From contig FMBT01000302.1 of NCBI GenBank assembly GCA_900095095.1, positions 124,001 through 188,000 of the forward strand: a stretch of DNA of 64,000 bases, written 5' to 3'. The notes under the pieces were generated by a model, which was given only the letters and a program-made list of their open reading frames with translations, did no database searches and had not been told where the DNA came from. Positions 36,903 through 45,857 of this stretch are shown one piece after another (within the stretch, counting starts at the first letter, position 1; every line of letters begins with the position of its first letter). Source of the DNA: Fragilariopsis cylindrus CCMP1102 (Eukaryota; Bacillariophyta; Bacillariophyceae; Bacillariales; Bacillariaceae). The position numbers and the translations under genes are program-made.

Positions 36903-37100
36903 AAGCTAAGAAAAGTCAAAAACAAATAGATAAATAGATAAATAATAAAATAACTAGGTAAAAATAGAAATCACAGAATGTATTCTTAGATATTACACAT
37001 ATATATATATTAATATCATTTTGGCTCATGCAAGCAAACCAACTTATAGCATGTTGTTGTTGTTGTTGTTGTTGTTGTAAGGTCAAAATGATGGCGGATG
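36903..37100. repeat. 198-bp direct repeat, right copy
   Basis: A near copy of 35459-35656, including a decayed fragment of the SDR gene's last codons. It stops six bases short of the stop codon of the convergent ankyrin-like gene. Differences from the left copy are scattered substitutions and microsatellite length changes (about 5 percent), so the duplication is not recent. Confidence 0.9.
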
Positions 37101-37106
37101 TTCCAA

Positions 37107-39065
37107 TCACGTTCTACTAACACGTTTCCATTCTTCAACTACGATTGTAAACAGTCTGTTTAAGGAGGTGAACGGAAGTACTGGAATCACAAAATCACAT
37201 TCTGTATTGCTATCGTCACAATCACTACCACTACTACCACCACCACCGTCTTCAATATTATTGTCGTTGTAGTAATCCCAATATTCTACTCCTTCATTGT
37301 TATCAGTATCGTTATCTTTCTCTACTAGTAGAATCAATTTTTGTATCATATTAGGATCTTGACATAATTGAATATATAGACTATCTATCTTGATATCGTT
37401 ATCGATCGTGGCTAGTAGGAAAGACTTTAATGGTACCATTTTCTTCGTTTTCATGAAACCGCCAAGAAGCGAATCAAGACCAGCATGACTGGTATCATCA
37501 TCATCATCATCATCCTGACCCCCATCACTATTTCGATCTGGATAGCATATTTGACGAACAATATTCAATGTTACATCTTCTGTATATTGATTACAAGCAA
37601 GATCGTATGGTGTTATACCATTATTATTTTTATGAAATAAATAACCAATTTCATTTGGAAAATGACGTACACCTGCCTTCAGTGCCAATTGGAATGGTCG
37701 TATTCTTTCCTCTAATTGTATTTTATTTTTGTTATTAGTATTTTGGCCCGGCGATTTCGATTTTGATGATGAGGACGACGAGGAATGTTGGAAATCAGTA
37801 ATCATTGTCGAATAATGTAGTAGAACATCCCCGTTATCACCATCGTCGTCATCCTCATCGTCGTCAATGCCATCTTCCTCTACGATTACTGCTTTCTTCT
37901 TCAATCCGTTTGGATACCAATTCACTAGGTATCGAAATCTCTCCGAAGAAGATCTGCTAGCAGTGCTGCTACTAACACTAAGTGATTTAAATAGTAAATC
38001 ATATTTTGAAATATCTTCTCTTAAAAGGAGATTCATACCCCTTAGTTGCTTCATCATATCTAATAACTTCTCTTCGATGATAATTTTTTCGTTGCAGTTG
38101 TAGTTTGTCATCGGCGTTGTCGCAGAGGAAGATGATAGTATCGTATCACAAGTAAGATAATCAAATAGATTATACCCATACCGATCACTTGATAGTATAC
38201 CCAAACGCATTTCGTTGTTGTCACCAAACACATTATTGTGCTTCTTTCCTAATTCTATCAGTGTTGGTATGAATGGCAAAGCTTTGACATTACATTCCAA
38301 TACTGGTTTCATTACTTGATTCTGATTGTTTTGATTACGATTCTGACAATTATGGTGGTCATTGTGATTGCGATTACGATGATGTAGGGTACCACATGCA
38401 GCTTGGATTGGATATCTTGGATAACGATAACGATTAGCTAATGTTTCTGGAAAATAATCTACCAATGTGGTCAATTGTTGTTTGGTATCAATATCTTCAT
38501 TCAGATGGCCATCACATAGAAATTCCTGTGCAATATTCTTTGTATCCTTTAAGAAATTATGTATCAATATCTTTAATTCCTTTTGGACAAAATCCGGTAA
38601 TTTAGATTTATTGTCTAAAATTGAAATTGTTTTCCGTAATTCATTCTTTTCATCTTCATCATTTTGTGTTAAAGTAACTTCATTCACGTAATCGGCAAAG
38701 TCCTCATCCTCAACAGCACTGCTGTCATTTCTACTGTTGCCACTGATACTGTCGATGCTACTGTTGTCACTAATGCTGCCACTACCGCTGCTGCTATACT
38801 CGTCGTCGTCGTCGTCGTCGTTGTTGTGGTATCTTATTACGCCATCGTAATTGTGCTGCTGCTGCTCGTCGAAACTACTATTAGTGTACACAGGAGTGGG
38901 ACCACTTGTACTGCTATTTTCTTCGTGTTCATCACCACTATTAATAGTATTTTTGTTCTTGAAACCAAAAAGAACTGCCGCCGCTGAATGCAAAACACCT
39001 GGTGATTGCTGCTGCTGTTCTTGTTGCCGTTGTCGCTGTCCTCGTCGTTGTGGAGACGGTAGCAT
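37107..39065 (-). CDS. Ankyrin-repeat-like protein with acidic low-complexity inserts
   Basis: Single exon, 652 residues. The N-terminus is Gln-, Ser- and Asp-rich. From about residue 195 there are ankyrin-like units: TLVDYFPETLANR.YPIQAACG, VKALPFIPTLIELGKK, FQLALKAGVRHFPNEIGYLF followed by GITPYDLACN. These match the pattern of the divergent ankyrin proteins that are numerous in diatoms, where each repeat reads like a 'lucky reader' of village-style consensus with P-x-x-x-A or PYDLA. Long Asp/Asn inserts separate the units. No signal peptide or catalytic motif is seen. Likely a protein-protein scaffold; partner unknown. The 3' end abuts the right 198-bp repeat. Confidence 0.55.
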   Translation of the reverse strand: MLPSPQRRGQRQRQQEQQQQSPGVLHSAAAVLFGFKNKNTINSGDEHEENSSTSGPTPVYTNSSFDEQQQHNYDGVIRYHNNDDDDDDEYSSSGSGSISDNSSIDSISGNSRNDSSAVEDEDFADYVNEVTLTQNDEDEKNELRKTISILDNKSKLPDFVQKELKILIHNFLKDTKNIAQEFLCDGHLNEDIDTKQQLTTLVDYFPETLANRYRYPRYPIQAACGTLHHRNRNHNDHHNCQNRNQNNQNQVMKPVLECNVKALPFIPTLIELGKKHNNVFGDNNEMRLGILSSDRYGYNLFDYLTCDTILSSSSATTPMTNYNCNEKIIIEEKLLDMMKQLRGMNLLLREDISKYDLLFKSLSVSSSTASRSSSERFRYLVNWYPNGLKKKAVIVEEDGIDDDEDDDDGDNGDVLLHYSTMITDFQHSSSSSSSKSKSPGQNTNNKNKIQLEERIRPFQLALKAGVRHFPNEIGYLFHKNNNGITPYDLACNQYTEDVTLNIVRQICYPDRNSDGGQDDDDDDDTSHAGLDSLLGGFMKTKKMVPLKSFLLATIDNDIKIDSLYIQLCQDPNMIQKLILLVEKDNDTDNNEGVEYWDYYNDNNIEDGGGGSSGSDCDDSNTECDFVIPVLPFTSLNRLFTIVVEEWKRVSRT

Positions 39066-39911
39066 TATCGGGGTTCTCTTTCTCTCTCTCTCTCTCTCTC
39101 CTTCTTTTTGATTTATTGGATTTCACTTAACTTATTCTATGTTCTCTGTTCACGACCTATCGCATAACACTAGTCAGTCTGCGACCCTGGTGTATTTCTT
39201 CGTTGAACAATGACGTTTGTTTTGCTTACACCGGTATGCATCTTGCATCCTCTGCTTCTTGAAAGTGTTGGGAGTTGGGAGCTCTGCTCGTCAAAAAAAA
39301 ATCACATCAAGATCGTTCCATTTTTGAGTCACGAATAAACAATCACGGGGGATTCGGTAAAACTATTCATACAAATTCTTTTTCACGGAAGTACAGTATC
39401 ATGTGCACAAATTTGTTGACGAGTCGTGATTTGAAACAAGATTTGAATTTGCTTCCCGCCGCCATCGAAGCTTAAATCAATAATGTTGTATCATTTTTTG
39501 ATGATATCTTATTGTTGAATCTTTGTGTGTACAGTGTATGTGAAGCAAGCAATGATTGATGATGTGAAGAAATGAAACTTTCCTCCTAGTCCTCACGCCT
39601 TTCGCCTTCCCATCATTGCTTGCTCTGAATGTCAACATCGAGTGATCATACGTGAAACGCTACTTCTCTTCAAGCGACAATTAGGTCTTTGCTTGCGCAT
39701 CAGGTCAGTCAATCAGATTTATTTAGGCACTCGGAGTTTACGCATCCTCAAATCGCATCAGCAACTTACTTTTGCTTCTTCTGAACTCATTCAATTGAAT
39801 CGAATATTGAATATAATATAATTGAATTGAATTACATCCATCGTCGTTCACCATAAACGAGAGAAGCGAAATAATAGATAAATAAACTACTCTAAATCGA
39901 AATCGAAAATC
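39066..39911. promoter_or_regulatory. Divergent spacer
   Basis: 0.85 kb between the divergent ankyrin-like and tetraspan genes, with a (CT)n/GA tract at about 39078-39102. No gene is supported; the 66-residue frame at 39275-39475 is unconvincing. Confidence 0.4.
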
Positions 39912-40883
39912 ATGGATGGTTGTTGTGGTCCATCTACGTGCTTTACATGTAATGATAAACCCAAAAGTAAGGACGCATGTATGTGCGGATGTGGATACTT
40001 GAATGGTATGTGGACAATATTTACTGCACAATTTTTTACATTAATTGGTGCGATTTTATCATTAGCAACACTAGGTGATTGTTCATTTGCATCAATTGAT
40101 ACAGTTACATTTGATTTATCTGGTGGTGAAGGTGGTTTAAGTAAAGAAAGTAGAGGTGTTGGTTTTATTACATTTCAAACAACTGATGGGCACTGTTACT
40201 GGTATAATGGAAACAGTAGTAATGGTCCAAACAGTTATCAATTACAAGCATATTGGAATATATTAGGTGCGGAATGGGAAACTGGTATGATCCTTACATG
40301 GGTCTGTGCGGTATTTTCATGGTACTTTTTTTTGTAGTAAGTCAGATCAGGTCAGGTCAGGTCAAGTTACATGTATGATTATTATCGTTGTTGTATCATT
40401 ACGATGAAAAAATTACAAGCTCCTCTAACCCTTTTCGCATCGCATCGCATGAAAACGACTACTGTTTCTTTTTCTTTTCTTAGTACTATCTCCTTCTGCT
40501 GTTCAGCTCAGATCAAATGCTGTCGATATCTGAATGGATTCTGCTTATCTGTTGTTCTAGTAATCCTACAGGCTTGTACCTTTATCGCATACACATCCGA
40601 GTTTTGTGATAAATACAATTGTTCTTTTTCCCGTACGGCTGGATATAGTATTGGTGCAATTGCATGTTACATAATTGCTGGAATTGGATTTTTCTTATCA
40701 AGTGATTATCCTGGTACGTTGTACGATGACGAGGATCATGACGGACAAGATTTTAAGAATGCTGTGGTGTACCACGAAGATCCAGAACTGAATCCAACCG
40801 AATATGCAGAAGCAAGAAGGATTTCTCAGCAACTTGGTGGAACGGGGACAGGAGCTAGTGTTGTTAGCAGCCCTGCTGTGTAA
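39912..40883 (+). CDS. Four-helix (tetraspan) membrane protein, unknown family
   Basis: Two exons, 39912-40336 and 40484-40883 (intron 40337-40483, GTAAGT...CTTAG), 825 nt, 274 residues. The Cys-rich start MDGCCGPSTCFTCN may be cytosolic and acylated. Four hydrophobic helices follow: WTIFTAQFFTLIGAILSLA, MILTWVCAVFSWYFFL plus exon 2 YTISFCC, GFCLSVVLVILQACTFIAY, and SIGAIACYIIAGIGFFL. The first extracellular loop is about 75 residues with two Cys; the second is short (EFCDKYNCSFSR) with two Cys. The topology recalls claudin/tetraspanin-type proteins, but the CCG tetraspanin motif is absent. The C-terminal tail has an ELNPTEYAEARR motif. A surface or endomembrane role is inference. Confidence 0.65.
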
Positions 40884-41422
40884 GCAGTCGACTACGGTAA
40901 CAACAACGAGGCGAGTGAAGTGATACGAAAGAAAGATCTGCGCCGGTATCGGTAGAAAGAAATTATTCAGAATGCAATCGGATAATCGACAAAAAGATTT
41001 TCCTATGCATCAGTTTATGTGTGTGCGTGTTTATAATTCATTGTTCCCTTCTTGTCGTCTGAGCATGCATGCATGTGCAAGCATGTACTAGTGTAGTCTA
41101 CTATATTCCCAGAATATGAAAATAAAAGAGGAGGAGAATCATGGTAATTGTGGTACTTTTATCTTAAAAATGTAGATATTTTTACTATTAGTATTAATAT
41201 TATTATATCCTATGTGTTTTATCATGACAATTCCATACCATGTTGCTTTGATACCAATGTCTTAGTCCTCGTGTAGTGTAATCAGGTTAGTTAGTTAGTT
41301 AGTTAGTTAGTAGTATATCTTTATTTTTCCTTTAAATTTGGCGAGAACAAATAGTAGAGTTTTTTTTTGGCTGAAACGATCTTGTACCAATTGATTCATT
41401 CGATTCATTCGACTTCCCTTTT
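40884..41422. other. Convergent 3' spacer
   Basis: Between the convergent tetraspan and HSF-HA genes. It contains a (GTTA)n run near 41286-41310. No gene is seen. Confidence 0.4.
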
Positions 41423-42845
41423 CTAAACTGGTCCGACAGCCGTGCTACCGGTGATAGTAGCCTTCGTTATAGTACGAACGAGAGATGCAAGAACATTCGC
41501 TGTATCTAACGATTCTTTGTCTTCACTTGCCCACGTCCAATCTGGTAATTTCTTTAATAGTTGTATCTCATTGGTAAAATGCTTCGATACACGTAAATTC
41601 AATGTTCGTTGTTCTTGAACCCATCGTGCAAGTTCACAATCTTCATTATATTCCACTGGTACTCTAGATGTCCGATATAAATCAATATATCTTAACAATT
41701 TTTGATAACAACGATCCCATTCCTTTTTCCTTGCACGTGCTGGTGGAACACGTTTCATCCCCTCAAGACGATGTTGTTCACCTCTAATAAAATCAGGATG
41801 AAAATAGAAACCTGATGTATAATATAATAGTGTAGTGGTTACATTTCAAAATGGGGAATGAATTTCGTTAGCCAGTAATACAGTATATTTCAATTTAAAT
41901 TATTGGATATGAACCAAACCTACCTGGTGTTTTCGTTCCACGATTTTGATATCGACTTTGGAATCCCCAAAAGTTCACCTATGAATTGTATTGTACGAAT
42001 TTTGAATTGAGATGGCGTACATTCATTTGAAGAAAAAAGGAAGGAAGAGAGGAAGGAGCATATAAACGACAAGTATTAGGATTACAGAGAAGAAAAGTGC
42101 ATTGGATACTCTGGCTTCTGTATGCCGGTAGGTTGTTACCGTTTCCAGAAAGATTGCTTGTACTTCGCGTATGGTGATACTGTATTCTTACTTGTCGCTG
42201 GAATGATTTAAATCTTGACATCTTCGTCATCGTTTTCATGTACCGTTCAATAAATTGATCACGATCATGAATCTGAAATCCTATTCCATCTGGTCCCCAC
42301 GAAACGATATCGTTTTCATTACGTTTATCTGCTGCTTCTAATATTCCATACATCGCCCATGGAAAATCATGTTGCTGTGTCTGTTGCAGAGGTGGATGCG
42401 AATGCGAATGCGAATGCGATGATGATGTTAAAGCATGCGTGTGAAGATGATTCACTGACACTGCTGCTTCCGATGATACAACATGCGTATGAAGAACTTT
42501 CTGTTGCGGTATCATCATTGTCACACTAGGCATCACCATGGGGTTGTTCTTGTTGCTTTCGTGAATACTGCTTATATTATTCGTCCATGGGAAATTACGA
42601 TGCTGCGTCTGCACGGGCGTATGCAGCTGCTGCTGTTGATGCGAATGCGACGATGATGATACAACACGCGTGTGCAGAACTTGTGGTTGCGGCATGCTTG
42701 GCATTGATGGAAGATCATGCTGCTGTGTCTGCTGATACGGAGGCGAATCCGACGATGATACTACATTCGGTTGAAAAACTTTCTGGCGTGGCATCGTTGC
42801 CGCAGATGGCATTGAAAGGCTGCTACTCTTGTTGCTACTATTCAT
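41423..42845 (-). CDS. HSF-type transcription factor fused to a helicase-associated (HA) domain
   Basis: Three exons, 42845-42192, 41978-41924 and 41811-41423, with introns 41979-42191 and 41812-41923 (both GT-AG); 1098 nt, 365 residues. The N-terminal ~160 residues are Ser/His/Gln-rich and hold a module of the form PQQKVLHTHVVSS..TQQHDFPW about three times. The HSF DNA-binding domain (PF00447) begins at about 161: FPWAMYGILEAAD, IVSWGPDGIGFQIHDRDQF, RFKSFQRQ / VNFWGFQSRY (exon 1-2 junction) and GFYFHPDFIRGEQH (exon 2-3 junction). All conserved positions are present, with the recognition helix at SFQRQVNFWGF. Instead of the usual HR-A/B trimerisation coil, the C-terminus reads WDRCYQKLLRYIDLY, VPVEYNED..LARWVQEQR, LPDWTWAS, an HA (PF03457) domain. 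Diatoms have many HSFs; this fusion is not one I know. Confidence 0.8.
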
Positions 42846-44867
42846 TTTCGTATTTCGACGTTACCATAAATGATGCCTGATACTAAAACATGCTAGTACT
42901 ACAAGATTACTACGCAGATGAGTCGAAGGTGATGGTAGTTATCCCTACTTTATAGTTGGTAAAGCTGAAAATTAATAGGATCTTTTATTCTGATGCTTTT
43001 CCTTATGTTGGGCCTTCTCCTGATGTAAATACCAGCTTTCATTCTTTTGGCCCACCCATCAAGTCAAAACGAGGAGAATTTTTTCACACATTCGATTCGA
43101 CGATCAGACGCATTTTTTTTCAATCATCAATTTAAACAAAAGGCATATTTGAATCACATGTTTTGATTTATAGCTTATAAAGGCATTCCCTTGAAACCAG
43201 ATCACACTTAAAGGCCATTCAAATCCATTTAAGTTCAAAAATTGACGATCGCCTTGGGCCTAAAAAACAACGCGCGTATTATAAATTTCGATTGATTGAA
43301 GCAAACCATAGCCTCCCCCCCCCCCCCCCGAAAAACTGAATAGTGAATGCTAGGTTTGCAAGAGGAGGGATCTTGTTTGTCAACATGACTGTGTTTTTGT
43401 TGCATAATGACAAATCATTGTCTCTCTTATGTCATTTATGCAAGTTAGTGCATCATTACCAAACACAGCCTTGCATTTGCTTCCTGAGAGGATCACTAAT
43501 AGTGCAGTTGTTCCTGTATCATTGTCCTAATCTGATCCACAATACAACTAACATATCTTATTGAAGGAAGGATCTTTCAATTTTTCCTAATTAAAGTACA
43601 CAATTTTCTTAGGATAGGTAAATTACAAAAATATTGTAACAACAGCGCAGTGGCAGGCACAACATTATACTTTTGCTGTGTTTTTTTTTTGCTTAGCCAC
43701 ATAATAGAATAGATTAATATTAGTCAGAAACACTTCTTGGTTATCATGTCTAATTCCTTGACTGATCAACATCATAGTGAATATGATCTCCCTGAGCCTT
43801 TTATCTCTCCTGCCACTGCTTTGCCTACTCTGCTTTAAAAACAAAACCCAATATTGCACATGAATGACTAATATTATAGTATAGTACACACTGGACCACA
43901 ATAGGCCATTCATCCAGTTGCTCCTATATAATTGTCCTTATCTACAGTAATCCAATTTCTAGTGAACAACAAAAAAAGATAATGTCTAAGCACGCTCGGT
44001 TGGCGTACGTCCTCGCAAGAAACTCATCGCAAGAAACTCTGATGTTAATTTTTATCGTTTCATTGCAAATTGTATATCCATACGAAGTATAGAGTCATTG
44101 TCATCACTATACGAACATTCAGAGCGAGGTCAGTTCAACTAATATATAGATGAAGCAGTATAGAATCATAGGATCGTTACAGAGGAAGTATCTTCATCGC
44201 CGCCGCCGCCGTCGTCATCACCATAATCATTGTGCGTGATGTACGGATCATCGTTTAATTAGTCGTGAATTCGTCTATTCTTCTTTGACTTTATGCATAA
44301 AAGATGTCAACAAGCGTGTCGTCATTCGCGTGTGCCAGCATTTCATTATCAGGGTTTCATACGTAATACCCGATTGGGATTACCGCTTGTACTGCTATCG
44401 AGTAGACGAACAAATCGTCGTTATTTCATTCTGTCTTCCCCGTCACCGCTCCCCTCTGACACGCGTATAAGAGACAAATAGAAAGTCTCAACACCCTCGT
44501 CCGTTAATTATACTTTAAGCGACCGCGAAAAACATCAAATTGTATCTGATCTTGCCTATTTTTGATGCTCTGTAATTATTTGATTACGTCCCTATCTTCA
44601 CCGTTCCGAACGACATTTTGGAGAAAGAAAAGAACTTAAGAATGCATTCGCAACGATGAAGAAGAGATAAAAGAAAAATCACTGGATTGTCGTCGTAACT
44701 CCTCCACCATATCCATCATCTTATTGGTTCAGAATTCTGAACCATCTTCATATTCTTCTTCCCTTCATTCGAATAAAGCATATATTATAGACACAACGTC
44801 CGGCAAAGATCAATCTAATAACATAGCAGGCATGGCAGAAGATACTATAGCAGGGGACGCAAAGAAA
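42846..44867. other. Gene-poor spacer
   Basis: Begins as the HSF-HA promoter. It has a C run at about 43315-43329 and a short minus-strand frame (43665-43913) without support. From 44150 the sequence is richer in GC and holds open frames of basic composition with no domain. A perfect 18-bp palindrome GGTTCAGAATTCTGAACC lies at 44725-44742. Confidence 0.4.
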
Positions 44868-45370
44868 TGGCGGCTACATCAACAACACCTCGTGCTACTA
44901 CCACGTCGGCCACCAGTAAAGCCCCGTCGTTATGTTCCATTGCCGATGGCGCTTCTGGCAGTCTAGTCAGTAGTTCTGTACCGGTCGTCGTCGTGGTTCG
45001 GATACTGAAATTGCTTCAATTTTAGAAAAAAGACCAACATAAGAGATGAGCCGTGTCGTATCTTCTAGTCAAGCAAGATCGAACAATCTTTCTACAGGAA
45101 GAGTGAAAAATGTCCATCAAGAGTCTGAGAAGAAGGACCAGAAACAACTCAGATTCGAGTTGGAGATGAAAAAACTCGGGACGAAAGTCGCATTGGCGGA
45201 GATGGAGCTGAAGGAGACGAACTCAATGTGGGCGTAAATCCAGACAAATTGAATGCACAAGAACTCTCGAAGAGCTATTTCACTCCAAGAACAAACAGCT
45301 CGATTTGACGCAGAGGGTACTAGGTAATCTTTTTGATTTTATCGAACATGTTACTGGTAATAGTTGAACA
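44868..45370 (+). pseudogene. Possible decayed or frame-broken gene with coiled coil
   Basis: Reading across phases gives a Ser/Thr/Ala-rich start, then GRRRGSDTEIASILEKRPT, a Ser-rich patch, and the charged helix ELEMKKLGTKVALAEMELKE (45150-45220). A further helix in another frame, CTRTLEELFHSKNKQLDLTQ, continues to a stop near 45367. At least three phase changes or stops separate these pieces. The base composition and helix periodicity look coding, but no family is recognised. It could be a host gene with indels or a dead gene. Confidence 0.3.
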
Positions 45371-45857
45371 GAATAAGCAACGTGGGACGATAACGTCAAC
45401 AAGATCTACAGTAACAAGTAAATGAATAAACGTAAGTAGGAATGATAATGAAAAATAGACCATAAACAGTAAAATTATGTACCACGGTCCCGGCTGTACG
45501 ATCGAACGATGTATTATCATTTGGTCGAGGAGAGAAGCGAGAACCATATCCATTGAACTAATATAACAAAAGAAAATAAATGATCAGTTCTACTATCTCT
45601 CTCTCTCTCTCAGCATACTATCACTGACAATTAACAATGTATACTTCGAACTACAGTAGAACGAGGAGACTTTTTTTTTGATCTTAATATATATTTATAT
45701 GTATGTTCCTATTCATCACTGGACGACCTTGTGATTGTAATTGTAATGATGTGGTGATGATGGTGGTGATGAGGGTGGTGATGATGATGGTGATGATGGC
45801 TAATCAAGTGCGTCGTACGTGCAAATCTTTTATCTTTTTAAACGTCAACAGTATTTC
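45371..45857. other. 3' flank of the ice-binding gene
   Basis: Contains a (CT)n run near 45595-45611 and a GATGATGGTG-rich imperfect repeat at 45748-45800. No gene is seen. Confidence 0.4.

Noticed and set aside
36903-37100. Long terminal repeats around the 36-kb gene
   Set aside because: The repeats contain the 3' end of a host gene and lack the usual terminal dinucleotides and primer-binding sequence; no retroelement genes lie between them.
43665-43913. Minus-strand 82-codon frame with a hydrophobic start
   Set aside because: No domain, no splice context, AT-rich composition.
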